DNA of 64,000 bases, taken from positions 186,001-250,000 of the forward strand of contig NZ_JACIEP010000001.1 in NCBI RefSeq assembly GCF_014196915.1. The letters are read 5' to 3'. Origin of the DNA: Dysgonomonas hofstadii. Lineage in GTDB: Bacteria; Bacteroidota; Bacteroidia; Bacteroidales; Dysgonomonadaceae. This document shows positions 58,201-64,000 of the stretch, in pieces. Below the pieces are notes generated by a model that did not search any database, had not been told where the DNA came from, and worked only from the letters and a program-made list of their open reading frames with translations. Within the stretch, counting starts at the first letter, position 1; every line of letters starts with the position of its first letter. A program made the position numbers and the translations under genes.

Positions 58201-59339
58201 CGGTGGCAAACACGCTGAGTAGTGAAATCTTTATGGCCAGAGAAGACTTGTTCATCGTTGGAGGGGCTACAGAGATTGGTTGGGATTCCGGATTATCCCT
58301 GCGTTTGAAGAAAGATATTCATAATCCGAATTTATTCGTGTTTTCGGGTATGCTGGAAATAGCAACATCTGGTGATGACAAAAACATGTTCAAATTATTG
58401 GGACAGAATAACTGGGATCCTGTTTCTTTCCATCCTAAAACGCAAGGAGAGTCTCTGTTGGGTTCTAAGTATATTTTCGAAAATCTGTCCGGAGATTATA
58501 AGTGGACTATTGACCAAACGAAGCAAGGTAGCTATGTGATCAAAGTAGACCTGCTGGAAGAAACAATCAGCGCCGAACATACCAATTTGGTAGCATTGTA
58601 TATCAATGGAGAGCAATGGAAAGACCTGAATGAAGTTTATTCTTTGGATTGCAGCAATTCGGATATTCCTTTGGATATAGAGATAGTCCCATTATCGGAA
58701 GCTACTGTCAATATAGGGACTTCGATTGAATTTGAAGCTGCTAAGCCCGGCTTGAATACGTTGGATTTTGTTATTACCTCACCGAATGGTGAAGATAAAA
58801 CGTCGTATCAACTAAAGGTGCTAAAACCATTTGCCTTCGATGACCTGGTAACTCAGATGTGGAATAACACCCTTACAGTAAATAACAATCCTGAAAAAAA
58901 CGGAGGTTATAAGTTTGTTAGCTTTGAATGGTATGAAGACGGAAGAAAAGTGGGTCAGAATAAACAGTATTATTCAGCAGGAAAATCTTCTGCCGATCTG
59001 CTGAATAAGGATGCTTTTTATATGGTTAAACTGGTGGATGATAAAGGATATGAATATCAGACCTGTCCGGGAAAAATAACGTTTGAAACGCTGAGCCAGT
59101 TCTTGGTATACCCTAATCCGCTGAAGGTAGGAGAAACCTTGAATATTGAAACGGGGCTGGAAGACTTACATCTTGTAAATAAAGTGGAGCTGAAAGTCTA
59201 TGATTTAAGCGGAAATATTGTCCATAACGGAAAAGTAACAGGAAGCACGGCGAGTGTAAAGTTTGGGTCTCCGGGTACTTATCTGGTACAATTGGCTATC
59301 GATGAGGATGTTCGCACAGCGAGACTCCTTGTAAAATAA
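55275..59339 (+). CDS. Multidomain GH31 glycosidase with SusE/F-like modules and T9SS sorting domain
   Basis: A 1354-residue secreted enzyme. Order: signal peptide (1-24); N-terminal beta domain to about 225; GH31 barrel to about 590 with nucleophile D371 in FWWLDWQQW and probable acid/base D428 in SGDSWATF, plus YWGHDLGGH; a DUF5110-like beta domain (ASGSFSYYEDEGDSESYKDG); a helical linker about 770-860; two SusE/F-like binding modules from about 880 and 990 (the second with IVGGATEIGWDSG); a cadherin- or Ig-like region; and a C-terminal type A T9SS sorting domain (FLVYPNPLKVGETL ... ARLLVK). It is expected on the cell surface. GH31 includes alpha-xylosidase, alpha-glucosidase, alpha-galactosidase and others; the WLDWQQ variant leaves activity open. 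Confidence 0.88.
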   Translation: MNLNLKKIATSLFLFLMLTHQVYGNENPVADPQAIVISGNMRFTVLTPEMIRIEWSDSKQFEDRASFIAVNRNLPVPNYTTETKNGYLYIKTDKLELVYKIGTNPVTNPAGSDNLKISFDLNGSSTYWYPGKEDPFNLKGTSRTLDHSSGDNLRGDMEDGLLSRSGWTLIDESKPNGDTSKSLLFENQGGDFDWVAARREGNTIDWYFMAYGHDYKKALLDYTKISGKVPMPPLYSLGYWYSKYEKYSEQDFKDIVNEIHQHDIPLDVMVFDMDWHKEGWTGWSWNRDLIPDPQGLIEWMHQKNLKITLNLHPADGIGTHEDNFEALANDLGLPTNKTIAWNIENEKFYKAFFKNIMRPHENIGVDFWWLDWQQWMIAPEMKDLGNTFWLNHVYYNDMKINRTDRRPMIFHRWGGLGSHRYPIGFSGDSWATFPTLAFQVYYNSTASNVAYGYWGHDLGGHNQSGANNPELYLRWIQFGVFSPITRTHATNSSNIERRIWKFPNFEHMRDALKLRYAMIPYIYTYSRQAYDTGLSLCRPLYYDSPENSEAYKQESSYMFGDEIFVTPIVAAAESKISTSTKQFWLPEGKWLEAETGSVMEGNQTYIRSFSQSEIPYYYKEGAVIPMYPDIKHLKERPDKLIVQFVPGASGSFSYYEDEGDSESYKDGKYTTTKITQETNSSQGKYTIYPREGSFDGMPSTRNYELILLSKLPAKQVVVDGKTYPYSLENKQEHWSYDSKSLAIVINTPSVNLNTKMEVVVTYDDNQEASEELLSGKAGQMDRIIQCHDSLKTKIGAKMPALFTKMVETRNRIAANPQTVLDELQDFDTHLEESLDLLIEANSSVEKESAEWKNFILSGRNTGQTNLGESEKNTVPGYNRDGSNLWITGSAIPGGVAILTEDPTQVAGYFRYHGKLQTGEFRIMNTQTIGANTKFYVPTIEDANAVGTFSIQTTTNANAEGWNVTIPDDYYKIKVDAVANTLSSEIFMAREDLFIVGGATEIGWDSGLSLRLKKDIHNPNLFVFSGMLEIATSGDDKNMFKLLGQNNWDPVSFHPKTQGESLLGSKYIFENLSGDYKWTIDQTKQGSYVIKVDLLEETISAEHTNLVALYINGEQWKDLNEVYSLDCSNSDIPLDIEIVPLSEATVNIGTSIEFEAAKPGLNTLDFVITSPNGEDKTSYQLKVLKPFAFDDLVTQMWNNTLTVNNNPEKNGGYKFVSFEWYEDGRKVGQNKQYYSAGKSSADLLNKDAFYMVKLVDDKGYEYQTCPGKITFETLSQFLVYPNPLKVGETLNIETGLEDLHLVNKVELKVYDLSGNIVHNGKVTGSTASVKFGSPGTYLVQLAIDEDVRTARLLVK

Positions 59340-59373
59340 ACAGGCCGGACTTACCATATAAAAACACAGAAGA

Positions 59374-60231
59374 ATGAAAAAGATAATTTTATTAATACTG
59401 ACAGCCGCTATTGTAGTTTTAGCTGTTGCGCAGGACAAGCAGGAAATCTCTGTTTATCTGGGAGCCGGATCATCTTCCCTTAATTATGATCTTGATCAGC
59501 CTGGTGACAGAAGTTCGCAATTTGGCCCTTTGTTCGGGATCGGGTATACGTATAAGTTGAATTCTACGTGGGGGCTTGTTTCAGGCTTGGAAATGGCAAT
59601 CTATAAGTCGGAATTTAGTTCGGACGAGTTGAAAGACCAGTATATGACACAAGATAACTATGGGAATAATTTTGAATGGAGACTAGCATTGCATAATCTG
59701 AAAGATAGCCAGAAGGGCACTTATCTGAATGTTCCGGTCATGGTGCAATTTACTCCCTCCGGCATAGACAAACTCTATGTTAATCTCGGGATCAAAGTAG
59801 GTATTCCTTTAAGTGGAAAATATGAATCGGAATATACCAAATTGGTTACATCGGGCTATTATCCTGAAACCGGAGCTGAATATACGGATATTGATTTCCG
59901 TGGCTTTGGCGAATTTGATGGGATGTCATCGAAGGGCGATCTCGATCTTGGAGTTGCATTTATGCTGGCGGCAGAATGTGGTATGAAGTGGAGTCTGTCC
60001 AATTCTATGAATTTATATATTGGAGGATATGTGGATTACGGACTAAATAATATTGTTAAGGAAAATGGCGGCGACAATATCATACCATATGAAAAAGATA
60101 ATCCTACTACTTTCAGATATAACAGTCTGATGAATAGTAAATATTCAAATGAAGAAAGCAGCAGCCCATTTATAGATAAAGTAGTTCCTCTTGCTTTTGG
60201 GCTGAAAGTTAAACTTGGTTTTTCCTTATAA
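59374..60231 (+). CDS. Outer-membrane beta-barrel protein (PorT/OmpW-like)
   Basis: A 285-residue protein with a signal peptide (MKKIILLILTAAIVVLAVAQ) and alternating hydrophobic strands typical of an eight- to ten-stranded barrel (ISVYLGAGSSSLNY, GPLFGIGYTYKL, TYLNVPVMVQF, LGVAFMLAAECG), ending LKVKLGFSL. It starts 34 bases after the GH31 and is presumably in the same HTCS-2 dependent transcript. Its job is unknown; a role in display or as a surface partner of the GH31 is only a guess. Confidence 0.72.
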   Translation: MKKIILLILTAAIVVLAVAQDKQEISVYLGAGSSSLNYDLDQPGDRSSQFGPLFGIGYTYKLNSTWGLVSGLEMAIYKSEFSSDELKDQYMTQDNYGNNFEWRLALHNLKDSQKGTYLNVPVMVQFTPSGIDKLYVNLGIKVGIPLSGKYESEYTKLVTSGYYPETGAEYTDIDFRGFGEFDGMSSKGDLDLGVAFMLAAECGMKWSLSNSMNLYIGGYVDYGLNNIVKENGGDNIIPYEKDNPTTFRYNSLMNSKYSNEESSSPFIDKVVPLAFGLKVKLGFSL

Positions 60232-60792
60232 ATAAGATTAGATACAAGCGGTTAAAATAAGGTAATAGGGTTTTGTTTGTATCATAGGCTGGCAGTGAAA
60301 ATTGCCAGTCTATTCTAAATGAATTTTGTACAGATAAAAACATAAAAATTAAAGAGCTGGAATAAAGTACATTAAATAATTAATGAGCGGGGTTGGGGCT
60401 GTACAAATGCAATTTTTAAAACACTTAACACTTCTGATATCTTTTTAGAAGTCCCAAAAGCCTAGGCTATTAAATAAGTTATTTGATGAAATGAAAAGGT
60501 GTGTCAAAAATAGAATGGCATACCTTTTTCTATGATGGTTCTTAAACAAACCTTATTGTAAAATTAACATATTTTCCATTTAACATATCGGATTTTCGAA
60601 AGTAGCCCTGAATCTCGTTTTCTTATTGTTTAATGTACAATAATATAAAATACTTATTGTATTATATACAAAATATAATTCGTTGTATTTCAATTATTTA
60701 ACTTTATAATATTTTCAATAAGTAAATATTATATAGTAAAAATAATTATATTCGCATATTGAAAATGCATAAGATATACCTTGAACAATGTC
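60232..60792. other. 561-base A+T-rich intergenic region
   Basis: No gene is seen. A hairpin at 60287-60310 (GGCTGGCA with TGCCAGTC) and a stronger one at 60494-60529 end the GH31 transcript. A palindrome TTATTGT-N7-ACAATAA (60623-60643) upstream of the NUDIX regulator is a possible operator. A clear TAnnTTTG box was not found near the regulator. Confidence 0.5.
60494..60529 (+). terminator. Terminator upstream of the xyl genes
   Basis: AAAAGGTGTGTCA pairs with TGGCATACCTTTT (two G-U pairs) around a 9-base loop and is followed by further T. It insulates the xyl genes from the GH31 operon. Confidence 0.7.
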
Positions 60793-61500
60793 ATGAAAAA
60801 GAATTTCATCCATACTTATGTCTCTATTGATTGCGTTGTATTCGGGTTCGACGACGAACATTTGAATATTCTGCTGGTTCGGCGTAACGATGAAAAGGTA
60901 AACGATCTGAAGCTTCCCGGTAGTCTGATATATGACAGGGAGGATGTTGACGATGCGGCCCATCGGGTATTGTTCGAGTTGACAGGTATAAAACAAATGC
61001 CACTGAGGCAATTCCGGTGTTTTGCTTCTCCCGACAGGGCAAAACCGGATGATATAAGGTGGATGGATACAGAGTACCAGCCTAATATAGACAGGTTGAT
61101 AACAGTGGCATATCTGGTTTTATGTAAGATAGACCGTAAACTCAATAATATATCTAAATACAAGCAGACCGCTTGGTGCCCGGTGAATAAAATCCCTCAA
61201 TTGCCATTCGACCATAATGAAATCGTAAAAGTATCTCTGGAAGAGATCAGGCGTTGGATAGAGCACGATTCTGCCATTGTGTTCGAGTTATTACCGACAA
61301 AATTTACGATCAGCCAGCTACACCGCCTTTATGAAGCGATATATAATAAAAAGATAGATATCCGGAACTTTCATAAAAAGGTGTTGGCGATGCCTCATGT
61401 AGTGGCTTTGGAAGAGAAGCAGAAGAATGTTTCGCACAGGGCTGCCCGACTCTACAAATTCGATAGAAAAACATATAATAAATTCAGAACAAATTTATAA
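60793..61500 (+). CDS. xylR: NUDIX-domain transcriptional regulator of pentose catabolism (XylR/AraR, NrtR-like)
   Basis: A 235-residue cytoplasmic regulator; ATG 60793 is preferred over the in-frame TTG at 60781. The N-terminal half is a NUDIX-like fold (YVSIDCVVFGFDDEHLNILLVRR, LKLPGSLIYDREDVDDAA) with a degenerate NUDIX box (RVLFELTGI instead of REUxEExGU), so it is unlikely to hydrolyse nucleotides. The C-terminal ~80 residues (FTISQLHRLYEAIY, RNFHKKVLAMPHV) form a winged helix-turn-helix. Such proteins control arabinose or xylose genes in Bacteroides. It sits 4 bases before xylulokinase, followed by xylose isomerase, so xylose control is the best call. Confidence 0.8.
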   Translation: MKKNFIHTYVSIDCVVFGFDDEHLNILLVRRNDEKVNDLKLPGSLIYDREDVDDAAHRVLFELTGIKQMPLRQFRCFASPDRAKPDDIRWMDTEYQPNIDRLITVAYLVLCKIDRKLNNISKYKQTAWCPVNKIPQLPFDHNEIVKVSLEEIRRWIEHDSAIVFELLPTKFTISQLHRLYEAIYNKKIDIRNFHKKVLAMPHVVALEEKQKNVSHRAARLYKFDRKTYNKFRTNL

Positions 61501-61504
61501 TACT

Positions 61505-62983
61505 ATGTATTTACTTGGTTATGATATAGGTAGTTCTTCAGTTAAAGCATGTTTGGTGAATGCCGAAACAGGGAAGATTGTTGCCTCTGATTTCTTCCCG
61601 AAGGAAGAAATGAAAATAACAGCCGTGAAATCGGGTTGGGCAGAACAAGATCCTGCCGACTGGTGGGCTAATCTGAAGCTTGCACATCAATCGGTGATGC
61701 AGATAGCCGGAGCAAAAGGAGAAGATATCAGGGCAATCGGCATTACCTGGCAAATGCATGGATTGGTGATCGTCGATAAGGACAAAAATGTGCTTCGTCC
61801 GTCTATTATATGGTGCGACAGCCGTGCCGTGCCTTATGGTGAAAAGGCATTCCAAAGTATTGGAGAAGAGAGATGCCTGAGTCATCTTCTTAACTCACCG
61901 GGCAATTTTACGGCATCGAAACTGGCTTGGGTGAAGGAAAACGAACCACACATCTATGAAAAGATTGATAAACTGATGCTTCCGGGAGATTATATCGGTA
62001 TGAAGCTGACCGGGGATATTGTAGTCACTATAGAAGGTATGTCAGAAGGTATATTCTGGGATTTTAAGACAAATACTTTATCTGAAGATGTCCTTAATTA
62101 CTATGGCATCCCTAAAAGTTTCTTTCCTCAGATAAAACCGATTTTTGGAGTACAGGGCTATGTCTCTTCCGAAGCAGCGAAGGAATTGGGCCTTAAAGAA
62201 GGCACTCCTGTTTCATACCGTGCCGGCGATCAGCCGAATAATGCGTTGTCACTAAATGTATTCGAACCGGGAGAGATAGCTTCTACTGCCGGAACATCTG
62301 GAGTTGTTTATGGCGTATTAGACCAGTTAAACTATGATAAACTATCCCGTGTAAATACTTTTGCTCATGTGAATTATACAAAAGAACTGACAAGGCTTGG
62401 TGTATTACTTTGTATAAACGGGACAGGAATCCTTAACTCATGGCTCAAACGTAATCTGGCTTTGGAGGGATTGTCTTACAATGATATGAATAACTTGGCG
62501 GCACAATCGCCGATAGGATCGAAGGGAATAAGTATCATTCCATTTGGCAACGGGGCAGAGCGTGTGCTGGAAAATAAGGATGTAAACTGTTCGATACATG
62601 GTATCAATTTCAATATACACGATAAGAAAGATATATTACGTGCCGCTCAGGAAGGAATTGTATTCTCATACGAATATGGTATGGAGATAATGCGCGAAAT
62701 GGGAATGAATATCCGCACAGTAAAAGCCGGGTATGCCAACATGTTCCTGAGTCCGGTTTTCGCACAGACTTTGGCAAGCGTAAGTGATGTGACAATCGAG
62801 TTGTATAACACCGATGGTGCGGCAGGTGCAGCTAAAGGTGCGGGCATCGGCATAGGATTGTACTCTACTCCACAACAGGCTTTTGCTTCTCTTGAAAAAC
62901 TCGGTGTTATTGAGCCTGAAATGGATAAGAGACAACAATACCGGGAGGCTTATGAGAATTGGAAAAGTTTAATCAATAAATAA
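61505..62983 (+). CDS. xylB: Xylulokinase (FGGY family)
   Basis: Phosphorylates D-xylulose to xylulose 5-phosphate with ATP. ATG 61505, 4 bases after the regulator stop, is preferred over an upstream in-frame start at 61427 that would overlap the regulator gene. The 492-residue protein has the FGGY ATPase fold: YLLGYDIGSSSVKACLV, ITWQMHGLVIVD, IIWCDSRA, the catalytic-base motif GDQPNNAL (D242), and the adenosine motif AGYANMFLSPVFAQ with GAAGAAKGAG near the C-terminus. The xylose isomerase gene is 517 bases downstream. Confidence 0.93.
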   Translation: MYLLGYDIGSSSVKACLVNAETGKIVASDFFPKEEMKITAVKSGWAEQDPADWWANLKLAHQSVMQIAGAKGEDIRAIGITWQMHGLVIVDKDKNVLRPSIIWCDSRAVPYGEKAFQSIGEERCLSHLLNSPGNFTASKLAWVKENEPHIYEKIDKLMLPGDYIGMKLTGDIVVTIEGMSEGIFWDFKTNTLSEDVLNYYGIPKSFFPQIKPIFGVQGYVSSEAAKELGLKEGTPVSYRAGDQPNNALSLNVFEPGEIASTAGTSGVVYGVLDQLNYDKLSRVNTFAHVNYTKELTRLGVLLCINGTGILNSWLKRNLALEGLSYNDMNNLAAQSPIGSKGISIIPFGNGAERVLENKDVNCSIHGINFNIHDKKDILRAAQEGIVFSYEYGMEIMREMGMNIRTVKAGYANMFLSPVFAQTLASVSDVTIELYNTDGAAGAAKGAGIGIGLYSTPQQAFASLEKLGVIEPEMDKRQQYREAYENWKSLINK

Positions 62984-63104
62984 TCCTGTCACAGAAATTT
63001 AAAAGAATTATCTATACCAATGAGTAGCTAGTAGAAGCGATCTTTGAAAACATTAAATAGAATTTATATTCAATAAGGTTATATATGGTTTATTCCCTGT
63101 GATT

Positions 63105-63230
63105 TAATAGCCTCCTGCTTTAGCTGGAGGATAATGGTCTAATCGGATAAAGGCTTTAGCCAAAATGTTTTGACTAAAGTCGTTTTCTATCTGTATCATT
63201 ATCCACGACTTAAAAGTCGTGGCAACTAAA
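63105..63230. repeat. REP/BIME-like cluster of palindromes
   Basis: Three hairpins lie in succession between xylB and xylA: CCTCC-TGCTTTAGCT-GGAGG (63111-63130), GGCTTTAGCCAAAAT with GTTTTGACTAAAGTC (63152-63181, G-U pairs allowed) and CCACGACTTAAAAGTCGTGG (63203-63222). ATAATG and CATTAT flank the middle one. This layout resembles interspersed palindromic repeats mobilised by RAYT-type transposases. No transposase gene is in the window. Confidence 0.6.
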
Positions 63231-63337
63231 ACGCCTAAAAACATGCATCTTACTCTTTTATTGAATATAAACTCTAATAGTTACAGGTATTTTTTGTTAA
63301 CTGTAAAGTTTGTCAGATTTTGATAGGGGTATCTCTT

Positions 63338-63454
63338 ATGGGTGCCAGTTTGGACAAAATACGGGCGGATACAAGGCGCCGTCTCGACGAAGGAAAAATG
63401 ACAATAAGAGAAATGCTGCAAAAGTGTAACTTTTGTCACTTTTTAACAAAATAA
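63338..63454 (+). CDS. Possible small ORF (38 aa) upstream of xylA
   Basis: ATG at 63338 opens a 38-codon frame giving a basic, charged start (MGASLDKIRADTRRRLDEGK) and ending HFLTK. It has no recognised domain and no clear ribosome-binding site. It may be a leader peptide, a remnant of a larger gene, or chance. The sequence at its end, AAAAGTG-N10-CACTTTT (63420-63443), is an inverted repeat that may instead be an operator for xylA. Confidence 0.2.
   Translation: MGASLDKIRADTRRRLDEGKMTIREMLQKCNFCHFLTK
63420..63443. promoter_or_regulatory. Inverted repeat, candidate operator before xylA
   Basis: AAAAGTG and CACTTTT are separated by 10 bases, 57 bases before the xylA start. No matching sequence was found before the regulator gene, so assignment to the NUDIX regulator is speculative. 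Confidence 0.3.
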
Positions 63455-63499
63455 GAATTCATTATCAATAATTTATATCATATTAAATAGAATAACATT

Positions 63500-64000
63500 A
63501 TGGAAATTTTGAAAGGAACAAAAGAATTCTTTCCGGGAATAGGAAAGATCAAATTTGAAGGAAAAGAAAGTAAAAACCCTTTGGCTTATCGTTTTTACGA
63601 TGAAAATAAAGTGGTTATGGGTAAAACAATGAAAGACTGGATGCGTTTTGCTATGGCTTACTGGCATACACTGTGTGCTAACGGCGGTGATCCGTTTGGC
63701 GGACCTACAATCCATCATCCATGGAATATTGGTAACGATGCTATCAGCCAGGCTAAATATAAAATGGATGCAGCGTTTGAGTTCATGACAAAAACAGGTA
63801 TCAACTTCTACTGTTTCCATGATGTGGATCTGGTGGATGCGGGCAGTAACTGGACTGAATATGAAAAGAATCTGCAGGCGATAGTGGAGTATGCTAAAGA
63901 AAAACAAGCTGCTTCAGGCATCAAGCTTCTTTGGGGCACAGCCAATGTATTCGGACACGAGCGCTATATGAACGGAGCATCAACAAATCCTGACTTTAAT
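63500..64000 (+). CDS. xylA: Xylose isomerase, 5' part
   Basis: Converts D-xylose to D-xylulose in the cytoplasm. The first 167 codons are in the window and the gene runs off the end. The start [17 protein letters not shown], the segment [12 protein letters not shown] and the active-site [13 protein letters not shown] (H107, D110, matching the catalytic His and Asp of the family) are diagnostic. No signal peptide. Downstream of xylB on the same strand, it completes the xylose pathway. Confidence 0.95.
   Translation, partial: MEILKGTKEFFPGIGKIKFEGKESKNPLAYRFYDENKVVMGKTMKDWMRFAMAYWHTLCANGGDPFGGPTIHHPWNIGNDAISQAKYKMDAAFEFMTKTGINFYCFHDVDLVDAGSNWTEYEKNLQAIVEYAKEKQAASGIKLLWGTANVFGHERYMNGASTNPDFN

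Noticed and set aside
61427-61504. Upstream start for xylulokinase
   Set aside because: It would overlap the regulator gene by 74 bases and add 26 residues with no FGGY similarity; ATG at 61505 begins the conserved fold.
63105-63230. CRISPR array
   Set aside because: The palindromes differ from one another and there are no regular spacers; it is a REP-like cluster.
63473-63907. 144-aa minus-strand ORF
   Set aside because: It is antisense to xylose isomerase, whose motifs are unmistakable on the plus strand.

Overview
This 64 kb window comes from a Bacteroidota chromosome. The evidence is four SusC-like TonB receptors or receptor-like barrels with SusD partners, two hybrid two-component regulators (HTCS), TAnnTTTG-type -7 promoter boxes, few Shine-Dalgarno sequences, and a type IX secretion (T9SS) sorting domain. 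The A+T-rich sequence, T9SS and dense polysaccharide utilisation loci (PULs) suggest Bacteroidales, with Dysgonomonas or a relative as a reasonable guess. I saw no rRNA, tRNA, CRISPR array, insertion sequence or phage gene.

Layout. (1) 1-6109: the end of a beta-helix lipoprotein gene, then a pectin operon of CE8 pectinesterase, GH28 polygalacturonase, GH105 unsaturated rhamnogalacturonyl hydrolase and PL1 pectate lyase. (2) 6249-33066: a glycoprotein-type PUL with an M60-like protease, a metzincin with a C-terminal discoidin domain, HTCS-1, an operon of GH105-GH2-GH29-GH109, then two SusC/SusD pairs and a discoidin lipoprotein. (3) 33253-40906, minus strand: a redox operon of polyferredoxin, aldo/keto reductase, TonB receptor, zinc alcohol dehydrogenase and flavodoxin, plus AlkD-like DNA repair. 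(4) 41250-60231: a second PUL with a minus-strand operon GH43-SusC-SusD-SusE/F, HTCS-2, a second GH43, and a 1354-residue GH31 with SusE/F-like modules and a T9SS signal, followed by an outer-membrane barrel. (5) 60793-64000: xylose catabolism, with a NUDIX-type regulator, xylulokinase and the start of xylose isomerase.

The strongest new observation is regulatory. Two families of promoter elements can be read directly. Four promoters in region 2 (M60, metzincin, GH105 operon, SusC operon) carry direct repeats of GCAAR spaced 21 bp, followed by exactly 20 bp and a TAnnTTTG-like box. Three promoters in region 4 carry a nearly identical 38-bp element followed by exactly 25 bp and TAnnTTTG. These are the probable operators of HTCS-1 and HTCS-2 and define two regulons, one of which couples two secreted proteases to glycosidases.

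The HTCS-1 site in front of the SusC operon lies about 650 bp upstream of the first SusC. The leader between them contains an (AG)31 microsatellite and a 16-bp perfect terminator-like hairpin, which suggests attenuation, a small RNA or phase-variable control.
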